The position numbers and the translations under genes are program-made. From NCBI GenBank assembly GCA_964247385.1, contig CAXTUB010000018.1:1-50761 (forward strand): a DNA stretch of 50,761 nt. The letters run 5' to 3'. A model generated the notes under the pieces. That model ran no database searches, was not told where the DNA came from, and worked only from the letters and a program-made list of their open reading frames with translations. Source of the DNA: TMP-86 sp964247385. Lineage in GTDB: Bacteria; Pseudomonadota; Gammaproteobacteria; Steroidobacterales; Steroidobacteraceae. Positions 8,521 through 16,676 of the stretch are shown piece by piece (within the stretch, counting starts at the first letter, position 1; each line of letters begins with the position of its first letter).

Positions 8521-8961
8521 CTACTCGAGCTTGTTTCGCGATATCCGCCTTGCCGAGACTTCGTCCAACTCACTTTGCTCGCGCCGCTCCTGCACCTTCC
8601 GCTCATCAAAACGAATGCGCTCGACGACCTTGCCGATCGAGTCAGCCTCACTGCGCTTTTGCGCCCACTCTGCGCGCTTCACCTCGTAAGCGCTCTGCGC
8701 TTGATCCACTGCAAGAGACTGAGTGCGGATGGCCTCGTTCAGACGGCCCAGAAACGAGCGGAAATTTTGCAGCCGCACGGCATCCATCGCCGCCGGAGCG
8801 CATGCTGGCTTCTCGGCATATTCGCGGCGGTATTGCTCGAGCTGGGCCAGCTGCCGCTGCATCTCCTCCACGTGGCTCGCAGCCTGCGCAACTTCACGGC
8901 TCGCATGCTGGGCTGAATGGTCGGCAAGGTTGTGAATGGGCTCGAATCGCTTCGACTTCAT
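8521..8961 (-). CDS. fliJ: Flagellar export chaperone FliJ
   Basis: General chaperone and central stalk of the FliHIJ export ATPase. The 146-residue, highly charged protein is predicted to be two long antiparallel coiled-coil helices, rich in Gln, Glu and Arg, with no hydrophobic core domain, which is the FliJ pattern. It overlaps fliI by 4 bp and precedes fliK. The family is weakly conserved, so the call rests on helix character and synteny. Confidence 0.88.
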   Translation of the reverse strand: MKSKRFEPIHNLADHSAQHASREVAQAASHVEEMQRQLAQLEQYRREYAEKPACAPAAMDAVRLQNFRSFLGRLNEAIRTQSLAVDQAQSAYEVKRAEWAQKRSEADSIGKVVERIRFDERKVQERREQSELDEVSARRISRNKLE

Positions 8962-10343
8962 CCTGAAGCTCCGTTGGGCGTGCCGTCGGCGGAAAACTGC
9001 GTCACGAGTTGCTTAAGATCGGCCAGACTGCGATCGATGCCGATGGGCTCGTACATGTCCTGCCGCAAGAATTCGACCACCTTGGGCCATTGCTCGACGG
9101 CCAAATCCACACGCGGATCGGCGCCGCGCCGATATGCGCCCACCGTGACCAAATCGCGGTTCTGCTGGTAGGTCGAGTACAGCTGCTTGAAGCGAAGCGC
9201 GAGGTCCAGCTGCTCGCGCGAGCAGATCTGATGCATGGCGCGCGAAATGGAAGCCTCGACATCTACGGCTGGATACAAGCCGTTTTCAGCAAGCCGCCGA
9301 GTCAGCACGATGTGTCCATCGAGGATGGCTCGCGCGGCATCCGCGATCGGATCATTCTGGTCATCGCCTTCGACCAGCACCGTATAGAACGCGGTGATCG
9401 AGCCGGGGCCGCGGTCGCTGTTCCCGGCGCGCTCAACCAACTGCGGAAGGCGCGCGAAGACGGACGGCGGATAGCCTTTGGTTGCGGGTGGCTCGCCGAT
9501 GGCGAGTGCGATCTCGCGCTGCGCTTGCGCAAAGCGGGTGAGCGAGTCGAGCAGCAACAAGACTTTGAGGCCGCGATCGCGGAAATACTCAGCGATGGCC
9601 GTTGCGCGCCATGCGCCGTGCAGGCGCATCAGCGGAGAGTTATCGGCGGGAGTTGCGACTACGACGGCGCGCCGCATGCCATCCGGTCCGAGCGTGTTGC
9701 TGACGAACTCCTGTACTTCGCGGCCGCGCTCGCCGATGAGACCGACGACGGTGACGTCGGCTTGCGTGTAGCGCGTCATCATGCCGAGCAACACCGACTT
9801 GCCCACACCCGAGCCTGCGAACAAGCCGATGCGTTGGCCGCCGCCCACGGTCAGGAGCGCATTGATGGACCGCACGCCGACATCGAGCGGATCGCGAATC
9901 GCCCAGCGCCGCAAAGGATTCAAAGGCTCGCCGGTGAGCGATACGCGCTCAGTGCATGCGATGTCGCCGAGCCCATCGAGCGCACGTCCCGCTCCGTCGA
10001 CCACACGGCCCAACAGGGCATCGCCGGCGCGCACCTCGGATACGTTGGGAAGAGGCACGACCCTCGCGCCAGGCATGAGGCCGCGCACATGGCCGGTGGG
10101 CATGAGAAAAAGCTTGTCGCCGGAAAAGCCGACGACCTCCGCCTCGATCGGTTTCGAGCCAGCGCCATCGATGGCGCAGCGCCCCCCCACTGCCACTTCG
10201 CACCCTGCCGCCTCGAGCGTCATGCCCACCATGCGGCTCAGCGTGCCCTCGACCACGATGTCGCGCACATTGCCCGCGCGCGCTCGCGCGCGCTGCAGCG
10301 CCTGCGCCCATTCGCCATGCGCGAAAACAGCGTCAGGCTTCAC
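8958..10343 (-). CDS. fliI: Flagellum-specific ATP synthase FliI
   Basis: ATPase of the flagellar type III export apparatus, related to the F1 beta subunit. The 461-residue protein has the Walker A segment GLFAGSGVGKS (about residue 170), GLIGERGREVQEF, the Walker B region VLLLLDSLTRFAQAQREIA, and the family string GEPPATKGYPPSVFARLPQL. It overlaps fliH (4 bp) and fliJ (4 bp), forming the H-I-J export ATPase module. Confidence 0.97.
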   Translation of the reverse strand: MKPDAVFAHGEWAQALQRARARAGNVRDIVVEGTLSRMVGMTLEAAGCEVAVGGRCAIDGAGSKPIEAEVVGFSGDKLFLMPTGHVRGLMPGARVVPLPNVSEVRAGDALLGRVVDGAGRALDGLGDIACTERVSLTGEPLNPLRRWAIRDPLDVGVRSINALLTVGGGQRIGLFAGSGVGKSVLLGMMTRYTQADVTVVGLIGERGREVQEFVSNTLGPDGMRRAVVVATPADNSPLMRLHGAWRATAIAEYFRDRGLKVLLLLDSLTRFAQAQREIALAIGEPPATKGYPPSVFARLPQLVERAGNSDRGPGSITAFYTVLVEGDDQNDPIADAARAILDGHIVLTRRLAENGLYPAVDVEASISRAMHQICSREQLDLALRFKQLYSTYQQNRDLVTVGAYRRGADPRVDLAVEQWPKVVEFLRQDMYEPIGIDRSLADLKQLVTQFSADGTPNGASG

Positions 10344-10948
10344 GCCGTGCGAGCGCCGACTTGCCGCTCATCGCCCAACAGCTCGCTGATGATGGCGCCG
10401 ATCCGGGTTTCCAAGCGCGCGTCGATCCGCGACGACGAGGCCGTGATCTGACAGCCGCCGCGCGACATCACCGGGTCCTCGACGATGCTCCACGCGCGCT
10501 CGCGCTCGGTCGGCGCCAGGTGTTGACGCACCACCGCCGCATCCTCCGGGTGCAAGTGCACGCGCACTTCGCGCGCTGCCACGGGCAGCGCGGCGATGGC
10601 TTCGCGGATGATGCCGATGATTTGCGTGGGGTCCGCCTTGAGCTCGCGCCGTACAATCTGTCGCGCCAGCGCCATCGCGAGCGTGATGAGCTCGCGTTCG
10701 ACTTCGGCATCCAGCTGCTCGAACGGGCGCGCTAGGTCGTACAACATGCCGGACAGGCGCTCGACTTGCGTGCGAGCTTCCTCCTGGCCCGCGGCGCGCC
10801 CCTCTGCCAACCCTTGAGCAAACGCCTCGCGATACGCTTCAGCTTGCAGATCGGCGAGGCCGCCGACCGTGGGAAGCGCCGCGGAATTCGGAGCGCTCAT
10901 GTCCGGCGCAATCCATGCCTTGGGCTGGCTCCGCGCGGCCTCAGACAT
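10340..10948 (-). CDS. fliH: Flagellar assembly protein FliH
   Basis: Negative regulator and peripheral stalk of the FliI ATPase. I chose the ATG at 10946-10948 (202 residues, MSEAARSQPKAW) because it overlaps the fliG stop by 8 bp, whereas the upstream alternative at 10993 would run 53 bp into fliG. The protein has a Gly/Ala helical stretch (YREAFAQGLAEGRAAGQEEA) carrying the GxxxG-like pattern of FliH. A C-terminal region resembles the ATP-synthase delta fold and includes SRGGCQITASSSRIDARLET. Confidence 0.92.
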   Translation of the reverse strand: MSEAARSQPKAWIAPDMSAPNSAALPTVGGLADLQAEAYREAFAQGLAEGRAAGQEEARTQVERLSGMLYDLARPFEQLDAEVERELITLAMALARQIVRRELKADPTQIIGIIREAIAALPVAAREVRVHLHPEDAAVVRQHLAPTERERAWSIVEDPVMSRGGCQITASSSRIDARLETRIGAIISELLGDERQVGARTA

Positions 10949-11948
10949 ACTCGTTGCCTTTGCCGCCCAGATTGATCGTGCCTTCTTCGGCAAGGCGCTG
11001 CGCGATGGTGATGATCTCCTTCTGCGCTGCCTCGACCTCGCTGAGCTTCACCGGCCCGCGCGCTTCCATGTCGTCCTTGAGAATCTCCGCCGCGCGCTTC
11101 GACATGTTCTTCAGGATTTTTTCTTGCACCTCGGGCTCGGCGCCGCGTAGCGCAAGGGCGAGCGCATCTGATCCCACTTCGCGCAACAAGCTTTGAATGC
11201 CGCGGTCATCCACCGTGAGCAGATTGTCGAAGACGAACAGCAAATCTTTGATGCGTTGATGCAGCTCACCATCCGCTTGTTGAATCTTGCCGAGCTCTTC
11301 CGAGCTCTGCGCACGCTCCATGGCATTCAAGATGCCGGCGACGGTTTTCGCCCCGCCCACTCTTCGCACCGTGCTCGGCGGAATCGCGTGGGTCTGCTTC
11401 TCGACCAGTTGATCGAGCTCGTTGAGCGCGGTCTGCGGAACCTCGCTCAAATTGGCGATGCGCAGCAGCACCTCGGTGCGAACCTGCTCTGGCAGGAGAG
11501 GCAAGACTTGCGCGGCCTGCTCGGGCGGTAAATGAGAAAACACGATGGCAATGATTTGCGGATGCTCGCTCCCGATGACTTGCGCCACGGCTTTGGCATC
11601 CATCCACTTGAGCTGCTCGATGCCTTGACCCGCGGCTCCCGTCGACAAACGATCCAGCAACAGATCAGCCTTGGTCTTGCCGACGGCTTGTGTCAGCACG
11701 CGGCGCACGTAGTCCTGCGAGCCAGACGCGATGCCCGCCTTCGCATCGGCCGAGCCGATGAACGAATCGAGCACCACGTTCATTTGATCACGCGATACTT
11801 CCTGCAGCTCCGCCATGGCGGCGCCGACCTTCTGCACGTCGCGGGCATCCAGTTGCTTCAAGAGCGCGGCGGCGTCTTGCTCGCCCAGGCTCATGAGCAG
11901 AATGGCCGCGCGTTGCGTGCCGGGAATATCGAGGGTCTTGTTCGCCAT
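10941..11948 (-). CDS. fliG: Flagellar motor switch protein FliG
   Basis: Rotor protein that contacts MotA and generates torque. At 335 residues it has the usual length and the full FliG architecture: N-terminal domain binding FliF (GTQRAAILLMSLGEQDAAALL), middle domain with the EHPQ-type motif (SEHPQIIAIVFSHL), and C-terminal torque helix with the charged residues KDDMEARGPVKLSEVEAAQK. It sits between fliF and fliH. Confidence 0.97.
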   Translation of the reverse strand: MANKTLDIPGTQRAAILLMSLGEQDAAALLKQLDARDVQKVGAAMAELQEVSRDQMNVVLDSFIGSADAKAGIASGSQDYVRRVLTQAVGKTKADLLLDRLSTGAAGQGIEQLKWMDAKAVAQVIGSEHPQIIAIVFSHLPPEQAAQVLPLLPEQVRTEVLLRIANLSEVPQTALNELDQLVEKQTHAIPPSTVRRVGGAKTVAGILNAMERAQSSEELGKIQQADGELHQRIKDLLFVFDNLLTVDDRGIQSLLREVGSDALALALRGAEPEVQEKILKNMSKRAAEILKDDMEARGPVKLSEVEAAQKEIITIAQRLAEEGTINLGGKGNEYV

Positions 11949-11967
11949 GCCGTCGCTGCTCGCCGCG

Positions 11968-13569
11968 TTAGCTGTCAGCGGCCACCCAATCCTTTACGAC
12001 CTGTGCCGCGCGCCGTGGATCTTGGCCGACCAGCGTGCGCGCCGCCGCGATCTGCTGCTCGAAACTGGGTGCGAGCTTGATGGGCGCTGGGGAACTGGGA
12101 CCGCCGTCAGCAGCCTGACCGAGCTGGCCGGACGGACGGGCGGTTGCTTTGGTGAGATTCGTCATGAGCGGCCGCAGCACCATGAAGGCAACCAAGACGA
12201 CCAGCCCCACGCCGACGACTTGCTTGCCCAACGATGCGAGCCACGGCTGTTGAAAGAATGAGACGCCATCGTCCGCCGCGGCCGCGGGTTCCGATTTGAA
12301 TGCTTGATTGATGACGCTGATCTGGTCGCCTCGATCGGCGCGAAAACCCACCGATTCGCGCACCAGATCCGTGAAGCGCTTGAGATCCGCCTCGCTGATC
12401 GATGAGCTGGTGACCTTGCCGTCCTCACCGACTTTTTGCCAATCATCGAGCACGACACCAATGCTCAATCGCTTCAAGGTCCCCACCGGCTGCTTGACAT
12501 ACGACAGCACGCGGTCCACTTCGAAGTTGCGTGTGGCACGCGTCGAGCTCGAGCTCGGCTGGGTAGCTGATGCGGTCTGCGAATTCGGCGCGCCCGGCAC
12601 GGCGGGCGCACCCGCGGTGCCCGGAGGTTGGTTGCTCAACGCGCCCGGAATGCCCACCGCATCACCGCCGCCCTTGCGCTCGTCGTTGCTAGTCTGCTCG
12701 CTGCGAACCACGGTCTTTTGCGGGTCGTAGTTCTCACGCGTCTGCTCTGTGACGGTGAAGTCCATGTCGGCCGTGACGGTGGCGCGCACGCGGCCGGCAC
12801 CCAGCATGGGCTCGAGCAGCTCGACGATACGGCGCTGATAACCCTCTTCGAGCTTGTGCGTATAGTCGAGCTCTTTGCTCGCGAGAGCGCCTTCTCCTGT
12901 TTCATCGGGCGAGCTCAGCAGCGTGCCCGCCTGATCGATCACCGTGACGTCCTTGGATTCCAAGTCGGGCACGCTCGATGCGACCAAGTGCACCACGGCC
13001 GCCACTTGCCCCGGATCCAGGCGCCGCCCGGGATACAGCTGCAGCATGACCGAAGCCGTGGCGCGGCGCGCATCGCGCACGAACACGCTGGGTTTCGGCA
13101 ATGCGAGGTGCACGCGCGAGCTCTGCACGCCTTGTACTTTATCGATGGTGCGCGCGAGCTCGGTTTCCAACACCGATTGGTAGCGCGCACTCTCCATGAG
13201 AGAGCTGGCGCCAAGCGAGGAATCCTTCTGGATCATTTCGATGCCGAGCGCATCGGTTTGAGGCAAGCCTTGGCTCGCAAGTCGAATCCGCGCTTCCTGG
13301 ACCTTGGAGGCCGGCACGGTGACCGCGCCTGCGGGATTCAATTTGAACTCGATACCGGCGGCCGTTAGCGCGTCCATGACCTGACCGGTCTCGCGCTCGG
13401 ACAGTTGACCGTACAGCACCGAGTAGCTCTGGCCTTGCGACCACAGTACGAGCCATACGGCGGCGGCCACCGCAGCCGCCACCGCCGCGATCAAGACCAC
13501 TTGACGCAAACCCGGCACTGCATCCAGCACGCCGCGGTTCGCAGGCACCGGCATGGTGTTCTCAGCCAT
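11968..13569 (-). CDS. fliF: Flagellar MS-ring protein FliF
   Basis: Inner-membrane ring protein that founds the basal body. The 533-residue protein has an N-terminal transmembrane helix (about 25-47), ring-building motifs with SSRVHLALPKPSVFVRD and ATASVMLQLYPGR, a low-complexity Pro/Gly/Ser region at about 305-345, and a second transmembrane helix at about 440-462. The C-terminal cytoplasmic tail binds FliG. It lies 19 bp upstream of fliG and 45 bp after fliE. Confidence 0.96.
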   Translation of the reverse strand: MAENTMPVPANRGVLDAVPGLRQVVLIAAVAAAVAAAVWLVLWSQGQSYSVLYGQLSERETGQVMDALTAAGIEFKLNPAGAVTVPASKVQEARIRLASQGLPQTDALGIEMIQKDSSLGASSLMESARYQSVLETELARTIDKVQGVQSSRVHLALPKPSVFVRDARRATASVMLQLYPGRRLDPGQVAAVVHLVASSVPDLESKDVTVIDQAGTLLSSPDETGEGALASKELDYTHKLEEGYQRRIVELLEPMLGAGRVRATVTADMDFTVTEQTRENYDPQKTVVRSEQTSNDERKGGGDAVGIPGALSNQPPGTAGAPAVPGAPNSQTASATQPSSSSTRATRNFEVDRVLSYVKQPVGTLKRLSIGVVLDDWQKVGEDGKVTSSSISEADLKRFTDLVRESVGFRADRGDQISVINQAFKSEPAAAADDGVSFFQQPWLASLGKQVVGVGLVVLVAFMVLRPLMTNLTKATARPSGQLGQAADGGPSSPAPIKLAPSFEQQIAAARTLVGQDPRRAAQVVKDWVAADS

Positions 13570-13614
13570 TCATCCCCCGTGGGAATCTCAGTCGTCTGGG
13601 TCTGCCCAACATGG

Positions 13615-13938
13615 CTACACCTGCATGTTCATGACTTGTTGATAGGCCTCAACCAATTTGTTGCGTACTTCGGCAACGGCGCGAAACGCGAGGCTGGCCT
13701 TTTGCACCTCGAGCATGACTTTGGTGAGATCGACGCTCTTGTCGCCCGCTTCGTAAGCGCTCGCAAGGGCCTGTGCCTGGGTCTGCATCTGCGCCACGCG
13801 CTCGACGGAATTTTTCATCAACGCGGCGAACTCGGAAGGGCCCGCGACCGTTTCGTCCCGCGGAGTCGCCGAGGAAGAGACTCGCGTTTGCAACGCCCGC
13901 ATTTCATTCAATACGCGGCTGATCTCGACGCTACTCAT
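13615..13938 (-). CDS. fliE: Flagellar hook-basal body complex protein FliE
   Basis: Adapter between the MS ring/export gate and the rod. At 107 residues it shows the conserved C-terminal half DLTKVMLEVQKASLAFRAVA and the ending RNKLVEAYQQVMNMQV. Its ATG overlaps the fleR stop (ATGA), which places it directly in the fleSR transcript; in Pseudomonas-type loci fliE usually begins its own operon. Confidence 0.95.
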   Translation of the reverse strand: MSSVEISRVLNEMRALQTRVSSSATPRDETVAGPSEFAALMKNSVERVAQMQTQAQALASAYEAGDKSVDLTKVMLEVQKASLAFRAVAEVRNKLVEAYQQVMNMQV

Positions 13939-15395
13939 CCGGCGACGCCTTCGCCGCCATGGGCACTCGGCACGCTGATGCCAGCCTGCTTGAATTGCTG
14001 CAGCTTGTGGCGGAGCGTGCGGGCGCTGATGCCGAGACGCTCCGCAGTGAGCTTACGGCTCCCCGCGGCCGAACGGAGCGTGCGCAGGATTAGGTCGCGT
14101 TCGCGCTCGCGCAAATTCTCTTCCAACGGGACATCGCCGCCGGCCGATGGGTCTGTTTCATCAGCAGTCGAAGCGCCGGTCTCGTGGATGCTCGGCGAGT
14201 GCGCATCGGTGGCGGCCGCACTGCATGCTCCAAGGGCCGCGTCCATCACCGCGTGCGCGGCATGATCGATCGCGTGGGCCGCATGATCGATCGCGAGCGC
14301 TTCGACGTCGATCTCGACACCGACGGTGAGAAGCGCTGCGCGCTGCACGAGATTGGTGAGCTCGCGAGCATTGCCGGCCCACTCGTGACCACGCAACGCC
14401 CGCTCGGCGGCGGCACTGAAGCGCATGTGGCCGCAATGACAAGCAAGCAATGCGCGGCGCGCGAGCGCTAGGATGTCGCCGCGCCGCTCGGCGAGATCCG
14501 GCAAGTGCAACGACATGACATTCAGCCGGTAGAACAAGTCGCTGCGAAAGCGCCCCGCTTTGACCTCGGCTGCGAGATCACGATTCGAGGTGGCGATGAC
14601 CCGCACATCCAGCACGACGGTTTTGCTGCTGCCCAGGCGCTCGACTTCGCGCTCTTGCAAAACCCGCAACAGCTTCGCTTGCAGCGCAAGATCCATTTCT
14701 GAAATCTCATCGAGCAACAAGGTGCCGCCCTGCGCCTGCTCGAACTTGCCCGCATGCGCGGCTGCCGCGCCCGTGAACGCACCGCGCTCGTAGCCAAACA
14801 GCGTCGCTTCCAACATGTTGTCTGGAATGGCGGCGCAATTGATCGCGACGAACGGCGCTCGCGCGCGCGGCGAATTCGCACGGATGTAACGCGCATAGAC
14901 TTCCTTGCCCGTGCCGCTTGCGCCCGTGATCAGAACCGTGGCATCGCTCCGTCCGATGCGCGCCGCCATGGCGAGCATGCGCCGCGACAGGGGATCCTCC
15001 GCCACGACCTCGTCGGGCGGCATGCAGGACGCCTGCTGTCGGCGAACGACATCGAGCAGCCGGCCGGCATCGAACGGCTTGACGATGTAGTCGGTGGCGC
15101 CTTCGCGCATCGCGGCAACGGCTTTGTCGATGTTTCCATAGGCCGTCATCAGCACGACGGGGATTTCCGGCCTGCGGCGCTTGATGGCACTCAACAGCTC
15201 GACGCCGTTGATGCCTGGCATGTGCACATCGGAAATGACGAGATCGCATCGCTCAGCCTCGAGTGCGCCGAGTGCGCTCTTGGCATCACTGCAGGCGATG
15301 GCCGGAACCTGCGCCGCGCGCAGAGTATCGAGGAGCGCCTCGCGCAAGCCCGCATCATCCTCGACCAACAGAACTTGAAATTCGCTCATGCTCAC
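13935..15395 (-). CDS. fleR: Sigma-54-dependent response regulator FleR/FlrC
   Basis: Activator of class III (hook-basal body) flagellar promoters with RpoN. The 486-residue protein has a receiver domain (1-120; acidic pair EDD, phospho-acceptor Asp in LVISDVHMPG, Lys in IVKPFD) and an AAA+ domain (about 135-360) with Walker A GASGTGKE, the sigma-54 contact loop GAFTGA, and TLLLDEI. The C-terminal Fis-type helix-turn-helix contains LTAERLGISARTLRHKLQQF. The linker carries a duplicated heptad (IDHAAHA twice). It overlaps fleS by 4 bp and fliE by 4 bp. Confidence 0.95.
   Translation of the reverse strand: MSMSEFQVLLVEDDAGLREALLDTLRAAQVPAIACSDAKSALGALEAERCDLVISDVHMPGINGVELLSAIKRRRPEIPVVLMTAYGNIDKAVAAMREGATDYIVKPFDAGRLLDVVRRQQASCMPPDEVVAEDPLSRRMLAMAARIGRSDATVLITGASGTGKEVYARYIRANSPRARAPFVAINCAAIPDNMLEATLFGYERGAFTGAAAAHAGKFEQAQGGTLLLDEISEMDLALQAKLLRVLQEREVERLGSSKTVVLDVRVIATSNRDLAAEVKAGRFRSDLFYRLNVMSLHLPDLAERRGDILALARRALLACHCGHMRFSAAAERALRGHEWAGNARELTNLVQRAALLTVGVEIDVEALAIDHAAHAIDHAAHAVMDAALGACSAAATDAHSPSIHETGASTADETDPSAGGDVPLEENLRERERDLILRTLRSAAGSRKLTAERLGISARTLRHKLQQFKQAGISVPSAHGGEGVAG
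14253..14294 (-). repeat. Tandem 21-bp duplication inside fleR
   Basis: Two adjacent 21-bp units (14253-14273 and 14274-14294) differ at few positions and encode IDHAAHA twice in the linker between the AAA+ domain and the helix-turn-helix of FleR. The reading frame is kept. Confidence 0.85.
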
Positions 15396-16525
15396 TCGGC
15401 TGCAGGCAGCTCGACGATGAACGTCGCGCCGTGCTGAGACGTGGGCGCAAGTCGGATACTCCCGCCATGCGCTTCGACGACCGACTTGACGATGGACAGA
15501 CCCAAGCCGTTGCCTTGCGCGCGCGTGGTGTAAAACGGCTCGAAAATGCGTTCACGCGCCTCGGGCGCAATACCGGGCCCATCATCGCTGACCGTGATTT
15601 CCGCACGCGCGCCGTCGGGGCCCGGATTCGAGCGACGCGCCCGCATATCGATGCGCAAGTCGCCGGCGGCGGCTTGCATGGCATTGGTTGCGAGATTCAA
15701 GAGCGCCGAGACGAGCGACGGCGCATTCGCGCGGATCTTGAGACCCGGCGCATCGGTGTGAATGCTGAGCCGCGTGCCGGCGCCAAGCGCAGGACGCAAC
15801 CACTGAGCCACCTGCTCGAGCACTGCACTGACGCTGACGACATCGACACTCGCGGCGCCGCGGGTGAATTCGAGCATGTCATGGATTAGCTTTTCGAGCT
15901 CGCGCAGCCGCTCGCAGGTCTTGGCTGCGCAGCCCGCATAGTCGCGCGCCGGCAAGCCGGGCATTTCGAGTTGCGAGGCATAAAGAAGCGCGGCGGCCAG
16001 CGGGGTGCGGATTTGATGCGCAAGCCCCGCAGCCAGCTCGCCGAGCGTCAGCAATCGCTGCTGGCGCGCCAAATAGGTCTGTAACAAATGCGCTTCCGTG
16101 ACATCGGTTAGCAACACGACTTCCCCGGCAGGGCTCGAGCGCCGCGCAAGTCGCACCCAGCGCCCGCCGCGCAGCTCCACATCGCCGAGCCATTCACCCG
16201 TGCCGATCCGCGCTTCTGCGAGCACGATTTCGAAGTCCGCGCCGGGTAACGCGGCGGGGAGCAATGCACGTGCGGTGGAATTGGTCTCGGCGATGGCATG
16301 GTCTGAGCGAAGCACGAGCACCCCTCCCGGAAGTCCTTCGATGACTTGCGCCAGATGCTGCGCCATATGCGCTTTGCTGGCTCGGGCCTCTTCGAGCTCG
16401 CCAGTCAGTACCGCGACTTGTTGGCGCAGCGCATCAAACGCATCGCCAAGAGCGGCCGAAGAAAGATTGAACGCGGCAAATGCAGTTTTGAGCTCGCGAC
16501 CCGCAGCTTGCTTGCTAGAAAGCAT
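15392..16525 (-). CDS. fleS: Flagellar sensor histidine kinase FleS/FlrB
   Basis: Cytoplasmic kinase that phosphorylates FleR. I chose the ATG at 16523-16525 (377 residues, MLSSKQAAG...); the TTG two codons upstream lacks support and lies at or before the predicted transcription start. The N-terminus (FAAFNLSSAALGDAFDAL) is FleS-like, followed by a PAS region with EGLPGGVLVLRSDHA, the HisKA motif GLAHQIRTPLAAALLY, and ATPase boxes NLATNAMQAA, DDGPGIAPEARERIFEPFYT and GNGLGLSIV. No membrane segment is seen, as expected for FleS. A near-perfect sigma-54 promoter abuts the start codon. Confidence 0.94.
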   Translation of the reverse strand: MLSSKQAAGRELKTAFAAFNLSSAALGDAFDALRQQVAVLTGELEEARASKAHMAQHLAQVIEGLPGGVLVLRSDHAIAETNSTARALLPAALPGADFEIVLAEARIGTGEWLGDVELRGGRWVRLARRSSPAGEVVLLTDVTEAHLLQTYLARQQRLLTLGELAAGLAHQIRTPLAAALLYASQLEMPGLPARDYAGCAAKTCERLRELEKLIHDMLEFTRGAASVDVVSVSAVLEQVAQWLRPALGAGTRLSIHTDAPGLKIRANAPSLVSALLNLATNAMQAAAGDLRIDMRARRSNPGPDGARAEITVSDDGPGIAPEARERIFEPFYTTRAQGNGLGLSIVKSVVEAHGGSIRLAPTSQHGATFIVELPAAE

Positions 16526-16536
16526 GGACAAGCTCG

Positions 16537-16552
16537 AGCAACTTTCATGCCC
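16537..16552 (-). promoter_or_regulatory. Sigma-54 promoter of fleSR, with predicted +1 at the start codon
   Basis: The minus strand reads GGGCATGAAAGTTGCT, matching TGGCAYRNNNNTTGCW except for the outermost T. Counting from the -12 C (plus-strand g16538) puts +1 at about 16526, one base before the fleS ATG. In FleQ systems fleSR is a direct sigma-54/FleQ target, so the site is in the expected place. Confidence 0.75.
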
Positions 16553-16676
16553 GGGCCTGATAGCTCAACGGGAACAGAGGCTTACCTACGAGCCGGTCAC
16601 CTCGTTCGATGCTTGGCGAAAACGCCCATTGAAAGCGTCAAATTCTCGGCGCTTGTCGCAGCCGGGGGTTTGCGAT

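Noticed and set aside
9009..10451. 480-residue open frame antisense to fliI
   Set aside because: The minus strand has a complete FliI with Walker motifs; the antisense frame is an artefact of codon bias.
10943..10993. Longer start of FliH at 10993
   Set aside because: It would place 53 bp inside fliG, while the ATG at 10946-10948 gives the typical short overlap.
12628..13368. 246-residue frame antisense to fliF
   Set aside because: Arg/His-rich composition without a domain, opposite a clear FliF gene.
13950..14010. Possible sigma-54 element inside 3' fleR ahead of fliE
   Set aside because: The GG and GC doublets do not have the required spacing.
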